The position numbers were made by a program, and so were the translations under genes. A stretch of DNA of 64,000 bases from DAITBA01 sp036824005 (GTDB taxonomy: Bacteria > Pseudomonadota > Gammaproteobacteria > Burkholderiales > Rhodocyclaceae): assembly GCA_036824005.1 (NCBI GenBank), contig DAITBA010000004.1, positions 140,957 through 204,956 on the forward strand. Reading direction: 5' to 3'. Each line of letters opens with the position of its first letter. Within the stretch, counting starts at the first letter, position 1. Positions 8,853 to 16,464 of the stretch are shown one piece after another. The notes beneath the pieces are model-generated. The model was not told the DNA's origin and did not search any database. It saw only the letters and a program-made list of their open reading frames with translations.

Positions 8853-10241
8853 CTAGTCGGACTTGAGCAGCCCGTGTTTTTCTAGCCGGTACTGGAGCGT
8901 GCGGCGGCTGATGCCGAGCAGTCGCGCGGCCTCGGTCTGGACATTGCGGGCGCGCTGCATGGCCTCTTCAATAATGCAACGCTCGATCGCATCCAGGCCA
9001 AGCTCGCCGCGCCATAGCCTCGTCAGCGGGTCCGACGCCGCGGCGTCAGTCCCGCCGGGCATATCACGCACGTACTCGGGCAGATCGGTCAATTCAATCT
9101 GCGCGGTGCGGCAGAGCACGACACAGCGTTCGATGAGATTCTCCAGCTCGCGCACGTTGCCGGGGAAGGGATAGCGTCTGAGCCGTTCCATCGCCACCGG
9201 CGAGATGTCGACGACATCCTTGCGGTTCAACGTCCTGAACTTGGCCAGGAAATGCTGCGCCAATACAGGAATGTCGTCCTCGCGCGCACGCAGCGGCGGC
9301 AGCGGTATGGGAATGACGTTGAGACGGTAGTACAGGTCCTCGCGGAAGTTCCCCGACTTGACCTCCGCCTGCAGGTCGCGATTGGTGGCGGCGATGAGGC
9401 GGAAATCGGCCTTAATGGTACTGTTCGAGCCAAGCCGCTCGAAGGTCTTCTGCTGCAGCACGCGCAGCAGCTTCACCTGGACGGGCAGTGCGATCTCGCC
9501 TACCTCGTCGAGAAACAGCGTACCGCCATGGGCTTCCTCGAAGCGCCCTTTGCGCGCGGCGGCGGCGCCGGTGAATGCCCCCTTTTCGTGGCCGAACAGC
9601 TCGGACTCGAGCAGACTCTCCGGCAGCGCGGCGCAGTGCACCTTCACCAGCGGGCCGGCGGCACGCGCGCTGTGGGCGTGAATCGCTTCCGCGACCAGTT
9701 CCTTGCCGGTGCCGCTCTCGCCCAGGATGAGCACGGCCGCTTCGCTGTCGGCGACTGCCGAGACGGTCTCCATCACCCGCAGCCAGGCGGGTGCGTTGCC
9801 GATGGCGCGGTCGAATTGGTACTGGTGCTTGAGCTGCCGTTTGAGCGCCGTGTTCTCCTGTTGCAGCTGATTGGCCTGCAGCGCCTTGCGGATGGTCAGC
9901 AGCAGTTCGTCGACGTCGAGTGGCTTGAGCAGATAGTCGAAGGCGCCGTGCTTGAGCGCTTGCTTGGCCGTGTCCACCGAGCCAAAGGCGGTCATGAGAA
10001 TCACGGGCACGCCCGGATGGTCCTTGCCCATGCGCTCGGCGAGTGCGATGCCGTCCATGCCCGGCATGCGCAGGTCCGACAGCACGAGATCGGGAAACTC
10101 CTGCTCCCAGGCGGCCAGCGCGGCGATCGGATTGTCGTGGGTTGAGGCGCGGAAGCCTTCCAGATCGAGGATCTTCTTCAGTTGCCTGGCCTGGGTGGCA
10201 TCGTCCTCGACGATGGCAATGCGCACTACCCGCTCGCCCAT
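8853..10241 (-). CDS. sigma-54-dependent NtrC-family response regulator
   Basis: A 462-aa protein. An N-terminal receiver domain (IVEDDAT, phospho-acceptor in LVLSDLRMPG, conserved K in LLKPLDV) is followed by an AAA+ domain with Walker A GESGTGKE, the sigma-54-contacting GAFTGA loop and ATNRDL. A C-terminal Fis-type HTH follows (EAARLLGISRRTLQYRLEKH). It activates sigma-54 promoters after phosphorylation. It follows the histidine kinase gene by 10 nt, so the two form one operon and a cognate pair. The nearest candidate target is the sigma-54-like promoter at 8730. Confidence 0.93.
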   Translation of the reverse strand: MGERVVRIAIVEDDATQARQLKKILDLEGFRASTHDNPIAALAAWEQEFPDLVLSDLRMPGMDGIALAERMGKDHPGVPVILMTAFGSVDTAKQALKHGAFDYLLKPLDVDELLLTIRKALQANQLQQENTALKRQLKHQYQFDRAIGNAPAWLRVMETVSAVADSEAAVLILGESGTGKELVAEAIHAHSARAAGPLVKVHCAALPESLLESELFGHEKGAFTGAAAARKGRFEEAHGGTLFLDEVGEIALPVQVKLLRVLQQKTFERLGSNSTIKADFRLIAATNRDLQAEVKSGNFREDLYYRLNVIPIPLPPLRAREDDIPVLAQHFLAKFRTLNRKDVVDISPVAMERLRRYPFPGNVRELENLIERCVVLCRTAQIELTDLPEYVRDMPGGTDAAASDPLTRLWRGELGLDAIERCIIEEAMQRARNVQTEAARLLGISRRTLQYRLEKHGLLKSD

Positions 10242-10251
10242 GCCGGAGATC

Positions 10252-11583
10252 CTAGCCTGCGGCCGCAGGGAGCGAGATTCGGAAGGTGGTGCCCGAGCCC
10301 GGCAGAGAGGTCATGGTCAGCGCGCCGCGGTGCGCCTCGACCAATCGCTTGCTCAGAAACAGGCCGAGACCCAGCCCGTGGCTGCGCGTGGAGTGAAACG
10401 GCTCGAAAATGAGTGCCTGCTCGTGGGGCGCGATACCCTTGCCGGTGTCGGAAACATCGATCAGCAGGTGCGCGTCCTGCTTTGCCGTGCGGACGCCGAC
10501 GGTACCCTTGGCGGGCGTAGCCTCGATCGCGTTCTTCACCAGATTTATCAGGACCTGTTCCATGCGTTGCAGGTCCACGTCCACCAGCGCGTCGCCGTCG
10601 CGCAACTGCGATTCGAGGCGGATCCCCTGCTGCTGCGCCATGGGCTGGAAAAGCTTCAGCACATGCTCGATGGCACTGCGCAGGGACACGCGTTGCGGCT
10701 CGATGCGCGGCTCGCGTGACAGATCCGAGAAATCGCGCACCACCTGCTCGAGCCGGTGCACCTCATGCTGCATGGATGCGAGGTCGTCGGCGAGATCGGC
10801 GGCTCCTTCCTGCTTCGCACCGCCGCCCCGTGCGCGGCGTTTCATGTACTCGATGGACAGGTTGAGCGAATTCAGCGGATTGCGGATTTCATGGGCAACG
10901 CTCGTAGCCATGGTTCCCATCAAGGCCAGGCGCGACTGCTTGGCTTCTGCCTCGCGGGCGCGCCGCACCTCGATCGTGGCTAGCCACAGCAGGCCGCCTA
11001 TGGAGGCGATCAGGGCGATGAAAGTAAGCGATGTCACCCAGACGATGCGCCGGTTCGCCGTGCGCACCGTGTTATAGGTCGGCTCCAGGTTGCGATAGAG
11101 CACCACCGCGCCCCAGTTCTGGCCGCCCAGTTGAATGGGCACGGCGACACAAAAATTGCGCACCCCGTCTACCGTTTCATAGGAGGCGCCGCGCTTGCCC
11201 TGGAACGCCGCATGCATGATAGCCAGCCCCTCCGGCTTCTCCAGGTTCTTGCGCCGAACGGCCGCAACGACGGAGTTATCGGCCCGGCTGACCCGCACGT
11301 TGAACACGTCCCCCAGCACCTGGTAGCTGTCTATCAGATCCTGCACCGCTGCCACGGCCTGCTTGTCCGGCGCGGCACCCAGTGCCGCGCGCACGATAGC
11401 GGCGATGTGCGTCGCGAGGGCCTCGGTGGTGCGCTCCAGGGTATAGACCTGGGCCTTGAAGGCAATATCCTGCTGGCGCTGGATCAAAACCACGAATCCG
11501 ACCACGGCGACGACGGCGGCGATGGCGAAGATGAGGTACGCGACGTAAATGCGCTTGGAGAATTTGGGTAGTTTGATTTTCAT
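10252..11583 (-). CDS. membrane sensor histidine kinase, partner of the NtrC-type regulator
   Basis: About 443 aa from the ATG at 11583. A first membrane helix is at about 12-32, a periplasmic sensor region of about 150 residues follows, and a second helix (SLTFIALIASIGGLLWLA) precedes the catalytic core. The DHp motif SVAHEIRNPLNSL carries the phospho-accepting His. The HATPase has NLVKNAIEATP, DTGKGI and GLGLGLFLSKRLVE. This core resembles NtrB/ZraS-class kinases. The periplasmic domain includes a segment like single-Cache or DUF3365 sensors, but I cannot assign a ligand. Confidence 0.9.
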   Translation of the reverse strand: MKIKLPKFSKRIYVAYLIFAIAAVVAVVGFVVLIQRQQDIAFKAQVYTLERTTEALATHIAAIVRAALGAAPDKQAVAAVQDLIDSYQVLGDVFNVRVSRADNSVVAAVRRKNLEKPEGLAIMHAAFQGKRGASYETVDGVRNFCVAVPIQLGGQNWGAVVLYRNLEPTYNTVRTANRRIVWVTSLTFIALIASIGGLLWLATIEVRRAREAEAKQSRLALMGTMATSVAHEIRNPLNSLNLSIEYMKRRARGGGAKQEGAADLADDLASMQHEVHRLEQVVRDFSDLSREPRIEPQRVSLRSAIEHVLKLFQPMAQQQGIRLESQLRDGDALVDVDLQRMEQVLINLVKNAIEATPAKGTVGVRTAKQDAHLLIDVSDTGKGIAPHEQALIFEPFHSTRSHGLGLGLFLSKRLVEAHRGALTMTSLPGSGTTFRISLPAAAG

Positions 11584-11842
11584 GATGGATGACCTCGCCG
11601 TAATCTTACCCGGAATAAGCAAGATCGATGCGAAGTGGCGTCGGAATCCGCCACCGGCTGTCCGTTTCCATGCTGCTGCGACGAACGGGAGATGCGGCCA
11701 AGGCTGGATGGAGCGAGGGTGCGGCGGTGGAGCCGTCCCCCGTATGGTTTGCGCGCTCTGGGGCGCTCTTGCTTGGGGCCAGACGGCCCCCGCAGCCCTG
11801 CTGCATCCACCCAGGCACTGGTCCGCGTATTCGCTACGAAAG

Positions 11843-11886
11843 CGTGAACTCTCCGTGACAAAGCCGTGACTCATTGAACGGATACT
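11843..11886 (+). promoter_or_regulatory. tandem 11-bp CGTGAC-box promoter, site A
   Basis: Boxes CGTGAA (11843), CGTGAC (11854) and CGTGAC (11865) repeat every 11 bp. GATACT, a -10-like element, starts 16 bp after the start of the last box. It lies 34 nt upstream of the zinc-ribbon gene. The same arrangement occurs at five other places in the window. The rest of the 337-bp divergent gap (11584-11842) shows no gene. Confidence 0.75.
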
Positions 11887-11920
11887 GCAATTGTCGCAGC
11901 ACAGATCGAGGAGGGCGACC

Positions 11921-12133
11921 ATGGACCGGATTATCGAGCTCGATGCCTACCGCAAGCGCCGGCAGCAGGCCGTGGATTCGGCCCAGCAGCGCCAGATCTG
12001 GGCTTGCGGCCGCTGCGGCGGCTGGACCTGGACCGTGTCCGTCAAGCGCGAGCTGCGCTGCGCCGGCTGCGACACCCGGGCGGGCAATCTGGAAGTCCTG
12101 GCGTGCGGCGATCCGCACGGCATGCACCAGTGA
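11921..12133 (+). CDS. small zinc-ribbon protein
   Basis: A 70-aa protein. The N-terminus is helical and basic (ELDAYRKRRQQ). The rest contains two CxxC pairs, CGRCGGW and CAGCDTR, about 20 residues apart. This is the pattern of a four-cysteine zinc ribbon. An SD sequence (GGAGGG) precedes the ATG. It is the first gene after site A and is followed 15 nt later by the EAL gene, so the two are probably cotranscribed. Nucleic-acid or protein binding is possible, but I do not recognise a named family. Confidence 0.7.
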   Translation: MDRIIELDAYRKRRQQAVDSAQQRQIWACGRCGGWTWTVSVKRELRCAGCDTRAGNLEVLACGDPHGMHQ

Positions 12134-12148
12134 GCGGGGGAGCCGGCC

Positions 12149-12751
12149 ATGCGCGCCGCCGAGATCTTCGTGGGACGACAGCCGATCCTAGACCGCCGGC
12201 ACAACGTCGTCGCCTACGAGCTGCTTTACCGCGAATCCGCCGAATGCCTGCAGGCCGGTGTGAGCGACGGTGCGGTGGCGACGGCGAGGCTGATGGACGC
12301 CGCCTTCCGGCGCGTGGGCATTCGCACGGTGCTCGGACCCTGCCGTGGTTTCGTCAATGTGGACGCAGAGACTCTGATGGGCCGCGCCATCGAGTTGCTG
12401 CCCCGGGACCAGGTGGTGCTGGAGCTGCTGGAGACGGTGGCAATCGACGATCGGGTCGTGGGCCGCTGCCGGCAGTTGAAGGCCCGCGGGTTTCGTCTGG
12501 CGCTGGACGATTTCTGCCGCTACGACGAGCGCTACGAGCCGCTGCTAGAGGTCGCCGACATCGTCAAGATCGACATTCTGGAACTCGACCATGAGGCGCT
12601 GGTCGATCTGGTAGGGCGGTTGAAGCTCTACCCGGCGCGACTGCTGGCCGAGAAGGTGGAAGACCGGCAGACAGCGCTGCGCTGCATGAAGCTGGGCTTC
12701 GACCTGTTCCAGGGGTTTCTGTTCGGCCGGCCCGCCGTTGTAGGCGGATGA
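12149..12751 (+). CDS. short EAL-like domain protein (YuxH-type, HDOD lost)
   Basis: A 200-aa protein. It opens with FVGRQPILDRRHNVVAYELL, the start typical of EAL-HDOD (YuxH-class) proteins, and continues with VNVDAETL, LALDDFCRYDE and VKIDILELD. The usual EAL signature is replaced (YELLYR), the FG of DDFG reads FC, and the HDOD half is missing. Cyclic-di-GMP hydrolysis is therefore doubtful; binding or protein interaction is more likely. It has a good SD (GGGGGAG) and sits in the site A unit. Confidence 0.75.
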   Translation: MRAAEIFVGRQPILDRRHNVVAYELLYRESAECLQAGVSDGAVATARLMDAAFRRVGIRTVLGPCRGFVNVDAETLMGRAIELLPRDQVVLELLETVAIDDRVVGRCRQLKARGFRLALDDFCRYDERYEPLLEVADIVKIDILELDHEALVDLVGRLKLYPARLLAEKVEDRQTALRCMKLGFDLFQGFLFGRPAVVGG

Positions 12752-12839
12752 CGTACATCATTTTGCCTAAGCCGTAAAGATCATGGAAATCATAGCCTGC
12801 AAGGCATATGCTGCGAGCGTAGTCCCCGGAGACAAGAAA

Positions 12840-12977
12840 ATGAGCATCCTGCCAGCCCTATTGCGCACATGGTTTGCGTCCTTGGCCGACGAAGACAGCG
12901 AGGCCGGCGAGGTCCAGCGCATGATCGAGCTGAGCGGCATGGTCGGCGGCGTGCTGGACCGCGAAGACCCGGCCTGA
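12840..12977 (+). CDS. 45-aa small protein sharing a motif with the next small gene
   Basis: I chose the ATG at 12840 because GGAG lies 7-10 nt upstream; an in-frame ATG at 12783 has no SD. The short product (MSILPALLRTW...) has a hydrophobic N-terminus, an acidic middle (ADEDSEAG) and a C-terminal motif, EVQRMIELSGMVG. The motif recurs as EVTRLIERNGMIG in the protein at 13236. No cysteines are present. A terminator follows directly. The function is unknown. Confidence 0.55.
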   Translation: MSILPALLRTWFASLADEDSEAGEVQRMIELSGMVGGVLDREDPA

Positions 12978-13012
12978 ACCGAACACGTAGCACGGAAAGA
13001 CTCCTCCCTCCT

Positions 13013-13065
13013 GCCCGGCTGCGGCGCGAGCTGTCAGGCTCGCGACCGGCCGGGCACTTTCTTTT
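13013..13065 (+). terminator. intrinsic terminator closing the site A unit
   Basis: A two-part stem, GCCCGGC/GCCGGGC outside and GCGAGC/GCTCGC inside, is followed by ACTTTCTTTT. It separates the 45-aa gene from the next CGTGAC-box promoter. Confidence 0.75.
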
Positions 13066-13112
13066 CGTCGCCCGGCGCGGCGCGGTACTTGTCCCGGGCC
13101 GAACAGCCAAAC

Positions 13113-13156
13113 TTTGACCCTTTCGTGATTTTCTCGTGACCTTCGGCCACCAGACT
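13113..13156 (+). promoter_or_regulatory. tandem 11-bp CGTGAC-box promoter, site D
   Basis: Boxes TTTGAC (13113), CGTGAT (13124) and CGTGAC (13135) have an 11-bp period. CAGACT starts 16 bp after the last box start. The site is 79 nt upstream of the 64-aa gene that leads the DUF692/DUF2063 operon, and it directly follows a terminator. Confidence 0.75.
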
Positions 13157-13235
13157 GAACTCCGACACGCGTGAGGTGCGAGCCGGAAGCGATCCCGCCC
13201 GGCGGACGGCCCCGGATGCCGAAAAGGAGACCGTC

Positions 13236-13430
13236 ATGGCCCAAACGACCGTGGGTTACCAAGCCCCGAACACCCGTAACCGACACCCGCTCGGATTCCC
13301 GGACGGCCTCGGCGATCCCCTCGACTTTGAGGAGTGCGAGGACTTTGCCGGCGACGACGGCGAAGTCACGCGCCTGATTGAGCGCAATGGCATGATCGGC
13401 GTGGACTTCGGTCTCGCCGAGCTGGCCTGA
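13236..13430 (+). CDS. 64-aa small protein leading the DUF692 operon
   Basis: Starts MAQTTVGYQAPNTRN, with a strong SD (AAAAGGAGA). The middle is acidic (DFEECEDFAGDDG) and the C-terminus carries EVTRLIERNGMIG, similar to the 45-aa protein upstream. It has one cysteine. It lies 39 nt before the DUF692 gene and shares its transcript. It could be a substrate of, or partner to, the DUF692 enzyme, but it lacks the multi-cysteine core of the DUF2282 precursors. No function is assigned. Confidence 0.65.
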   Translation: MAQTTVGYQAPNTRNRHPLGFPDGLGDPLDFEECEDFAGDDGEVTRLIERNGMIGVDFGLAELA

Positions 13431-13469
13431 GCCGCACCACCGCAACCGCGTTCCCCCGGAGACAGCTCC

Positions 13470-14330
13470 ATGGCTGAGAAGGTTCAGTCCAAGCTCTGCG
13501 CGCATGGCATACCGCCGCGGGCCGGCATCGGCCTGCGCGCGCCTCATTACCGCGACATCCTTGCTACCCTGCCAGACATCGGCTGGCTGGAGGTGCACAG
13601 CGAAAACTACTTCGGCGACGGTGGCCAGCCTCTCTGGTACCTGGAGCGTCTGCGCCAGCACTATCCCCTCAGCCTACACGGCGTGGGCATGTCGTTGGGC
13701 TCCGTGGATGCCCTCGATCACGAGCACCTGCGCAAGCTCAAGCGCCTGATCGCGCGCTTCGAGCCCGGCCTGGTCTCCGAGCACTTGTGCTGGAGCAGCA
13801 TCGGTGGCCGCTGTTTGAATGACCTGCTGCCGCTACCCTACACCGAGGAGGCGCTGCAGGTGGTGTGCCGCCACGTGGACGAGGCGCAGGACTTCCTCGG
13901 GCGCCAGATCCTGATCGAGAACGTCTCCAGCTACCTGCAGTACTCCCACTCGGTAATAGACGAGTGGGAATTCGTTGCCGCGGTGGCAGCCCGGACCGGC
14001 TGTGGCCTGCTGCTCGACGTGAACAATGTCTACGTCGCCGCGGTCAATCACGGATTCAGCGCCCTGCGCTATCTGCGCAGCATTCCGGCGGAGGCGGTGC
14101 AGGAGGTCCATCTGGCAGGGTTCGACAGCCTTGAGGGCATTCTGATCGATACCCACGGCAAGCGCGTGGCCGAGCCCGTGTGGACGCTCTATCGCAACGC
14201 GCTGGCGCGCTTCGGCGCCGCGCCGACGCTGATCGAGTGGGATACCGACATCCCTGCGCTTTCGGTGTTGCTGGAGGAAGCGGCCACGGCCGAGCGCTAC
14301 CTGGGAGCGAGTCATGCCCTCGCTGCGTGA
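13470..14330 (+). CDS. bufB: DUF692 family MNIO enzyme (bufferin/RiPP maturase, BufB-like)
   Basis: A 286-aa TIM-barrel protein of the multinuclear non-heme iron oxidative enzyme family. Family motifs are all present: RAGIGLRAPHYRDIL, VHSENYFGDGG, LHGVGMSLGS, LVSEHLCW, ENVSSYL, LLLDVNNVYV, EVHLAGFD and LIEWDTDIP. The His, Glu, Asp and Asn residues in these motifs would bind the iron cluster. Characterised relatives modify cysteines in precursor peptides, for example to thiooxazoles in copper-binding bufferins. The gene overlaps the DUF2063 gene by 17 nt, and a DUF2282 precursor gene follows, which is the bufferin operon layout. Confidence 0.9.
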   Translation: MAEKVQSKLCAHGIPPRAGIGLRAPHYRDILATLPDIGWLEVHSENYFGDGGQPLWYLERLRQHYPLSLHGVGMSLGSVDALDHEHLRKLKRLIARFEPGLVSEHLCWSSIGGRCLNDLLPLPYTEEALQVVCRHVDEAQDFLGRQILIENVSSYLQYSHSVIDEWEFVAAVAARTGCGLLLDVNNVYVAAVNHGFSALRYLRSIPAEAVQEVHLAGFDSLEGILIDTHGKRVAEPVWTLYRNALARFGAAPTLIEWDTDIPALSVLLEEAATAERYLGASHALAA

Positions 14331-15114
14331 GTTCCAGGCCTCATTTCGTGATGGCATCTTCAGCGCCGAGGACGGACCTGTCCTCGCGCTCGTCCGCGCC
14401 AACGGTATGGCGCCGGAGGACCGCTTCGACATCTACCGCAACAACATCTTCCATAACTACCGCGAAGCGCTGCGTGCGGTGTACCCGGTCGTGGAGCGGC
14501 TGGTAGGGGAGGCGTTCTTTCGCCTTGCCGCGCACGCGTACATCAGGGACTACCCGTCCGTCAGCAACGACGTGCACTGCTACGGCGGGCAGTTCGGCGA
14601 CTTCCTGGCGGGCTTTGCGCCGGCCCGCGCGTTGGTCTATCTGGCCGACGTGGCGCGGCTGGAGTGGCTGTGGCACGAGTCGTTCCACAGCGCCGACCAT
14701 GCGCCACTGGCCATTGAGAGGCTCGCGGCAGTGGCGGAAGGCGACTACGAGGCGCTTCACTTTGACCTGCATCCGGCGTGCCGTCTGCTTGTGTCGGACT
14801 ACCCGGTGCATCGCATCTGGGCGGTGAATCAGCCCGAGTACCAGGAGGAGCCGGCAGTGGACCTGGGCACCGGCGGCGTGTGCCTGCTCCTGCGCCGCGA
14901 TGCGAAGGGCATTGCTGTGGAACCATTGAGCACCGGCCACTGCGCCATGTTACGCGCACTAAGCGAGGGGCTGGCAGTCGGTGCCGCGGCCGCCTCGGCG
15001 GTAGCGGTCGACCGCGAGTTCGATCTCGGCCAGTTCCTGCGTCATCACATTGTCAATTGCGTGCTCGTGGACTTCGGCATTGGCGCGCGTGACAAAAATG
15101 CTCCCTCCGCGTGA
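14314..15114 (+). CDS. bufC: DUF2063 family partner of the MNIO enzyme (BufC-like)
   Basis: A 266-aa protein. The N-terminus (LREFQASFRDGIF, FDIYRNNIFHNYREAL, VYPVVERLVGEAFF) is the DUF2063 domain that accompanies DUF692 enzymes and helps recognise the precursor peptide. The C-terminal part has the usual ADVARLEWLWHE and a less conserved beta region. The start has an SD (CTGGGAGCG) and lies inside the end of the DUF692 gene, so translation is coupled. Promoter site E for the precursor gene starts inside the last codons. Confidence 0.88.
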   Translation: MPSLREFQASFRDGIFSAEDGPVLALVRANGMAPEDRFDIYRNNIFHNYREALRAVYPVVERLVGEAFFRLAAHAYIRDYPSVSNDVHCYGGQFGDFLAGFAPARALVYLADVARLEWLWHESFHSADHAPLAIERLAAVAEGDYEALHFDLHPACRLLVSDYPVHRIWAVNQPEYQEEPAVDLGTGGVCLLLRRDAKGIAVEPLSTGHCAMLRALSEGLAVGAAAASAVAVDREFDLGQFLRHHIVNCVLVDFGIGARDKNAPSA

Positions 15115-15142
15115 CGGAAACTCCAGACCGATTTCGCATACT
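15088..15142 (+). promoter_or_regulatory. tandem 11-bp CGTGAC-box promoter, site E
   Basis: CGTGAC at 15088 and at 15110 are 22 bp (two periods) apart, with degenerate positions at 15099 and 15121. CATACT at 15137 is 16 bp after the 15121 position. The boxes overlap the end of the DUF2063 gene. It drives the DUF2282 precursor gene at 15200 separately from the maturase genes. Confidence 0.65.
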
Positions 15143-15199
15143 TCATCGCAATGGGACGAAACCCCGTCGCCGATCCATCGTCGTGAAAGGAGCAATACC

Positions 15200-15496
15200 A
15201 TGAGCATGTCAAGCCAGGTTGTCCGTGGAGCCATTGCCAGCCTGATTGCGCTGGGCGTCTCCGCCGCAGCCGATACCACGATGGCGGCGCAGAAACAGGC
15301 GGAGAAGTGTGCCGGCATCGTTAAAGCCGAGAAGAACGATTGCGGCACCAGCACCACGAGTTGCCACGGTTCAGTCAAACAGGATCGACATCCAGAGGCG
15401 TGGATCGAGGTACCAAAGGGCACGTGCGAGAAGATCGCCGGTGCCTACGTGACCACGTCGCCCTACGCCGGACCTGGCGGCAAGGGCGGCAACTGA
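15200..15496 (+). CDS. bufA: DUF2282 bufferin-like precursor peptide 1
   Basis: A 98-aa exported small protein. The signal-type N-terminus (VVRGAIASLIALGVSAAAD) precedes a cysteine core with four Cys: EKCAGIVKAEKNDCGTS, TTSC, and PKGTCEKI near the end. This matches DUF2282 (BufA1-type) precursors, whose cysteines are modified by the DUF692 enzyme to make a copper-binding peptide. A strong SD (AAAGGAG) is present. It lies directly after the DUF692/DUF2063 pair and has its own CGTGAC-box promoter. Maturation of this particular peptide is inferred. Confidence 0.88.
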   Translation: MSMSSQVVRGAIASLIALGVSAAADTTMAAQKQAEKCAGIVKAEKNDCGTSTTSCHGSVKQDRHPEAWIEVPKGTCEKIAGAYVTTSPYAGPGGKGGN

Positions 15497-15561
15497 CGCG
15501 AACGGCCGACCGGCCGTGTGGCGGCTGTCGGCCTCGATTCCATTCTTCAAGGAGCACATCG

Positions 15562-16437
15562 ATGAAACGGGTTATACGACTGGGCATGGCAATGGTACTG
15601 GCGCTCGGTGCCGCCGCGGCGCACGCGCAGGTAGTCGACAAGAAAGCCCTGACGCTGGACGGCGCCAAGAAGGTCATCGCCGCCGCAGTGGCCGAAGCGA
15701 AGCGGGTCAACGCGCCGGGCGGAGTCATCGCCGTGGTCGATGACGGCGGCAACACCGTGGCCGTGGAGCGCCTCGACAACACCTTCGCCGCCGGCGCCAG
15801 CATTTCCATCGGCAAGGCGCGCACGTCGGCCCTGTTCAAACGCCCCACGAAAGCGTTCGAGGACGTCATCAAGAACGGCCGTACGTCGATGGTGGCACTG
15901 TCGGATTCGTTCTTCACGCCCCTGCAGGGCGGCGTGCCGCTCACGATCGACGGTCACGTGGTGGGCGCAGTGGGTGTTTCCGGCGCCGCCAGTGCACAAC
16001 AGGACGAGGAACTGGCGCTGGCCGGCGCCAAGGCACTGGCGGTCGCCGACGCGGTCCGGCAACGCACGGCCCCGGTGACCTACCTCGACGGTCAGCGGGT
16101 AGCCGCCGCCTTCGCCAAGGGCGAGCCGCTGCTTGAGGTGGACGGCTACAAGGTGCACGCCAGCCGGCGCGAGAAGCCCGGGTTGGTCGAAGTGCACGAC
16201 CACGAGACCGACGTCATCTACGTGTTGGAGGGGACGGCGACGCTGGTCACCGGCGGAAGACTGGTCGAGCCGAAGATCATCGCGCCTGGAGAGACGCGGG
16301 CGCCCACCGTCGAGGGCGGCGACGCCCGTCAGCTGGCCAGAGGTGATGTCGTGGTCATTCCGCCCGGTACGCCCCACTGGTTCAAGGAAGCGAGCAATCC
16401 CTTCCTGTACTTCGTCGTCAAGCCGATCTCCAATTAA
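15562..16437 (+). CDS. secreted GlcG/HbpS (DUF336) domain fused to a cupin
   Basis: About 291 aa from the ATG at 15562 (SD AAGGAG). Residues 1-22 are a signal peptide (MKRVIRLGMAMVLALGAAA). Residues 25-165 form a GlcG/HbpS-like domain (VIAVVDDGGNTVAVERLD, SKARTSALF-like GKARTSALF, GVPLTIDGHVVGAVGVSG). Residues 185-285 form a cupin with HDHETDVIYVLEGTA and IPPGTPHWF, which supply the metal-binding histidines. GlcG-family proteins bind haem or small molecules. The fusion with a cupin suggests a periplasmic enzyme or binding protein. The two lactonase genes that follow are probably cotranscribed. Confidence 0.8.
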   Translation: MKRVIRLGMAMVLALGAAAAHAQVVDKKALTLDGAKKVIAAAVAEAKRVNAPGGVIAVVDDGGNTVAVERLDNTFAAGASISIGKARTSALFKRPTKAFEDVIKNGRTSMVALSDSFFTPLQGGVPLTIDGHVVGAVGVSGAASAQQDEELALAGAKALAVADAVRQRTAPVTYLDGQRVAAAFAKGEPLLEVDGYKVHASRREKPGLVEVHDHETDVIYVLEGTATLVTGGRLVEPKIIAPGETRAPTVEGGDARQLARGDVVVIPPGTPHWFKEASNPFLYFVVKPISN

Positions 16438-16464
16438 GCCGGGAACGCTCGCAGGAGAACCACC

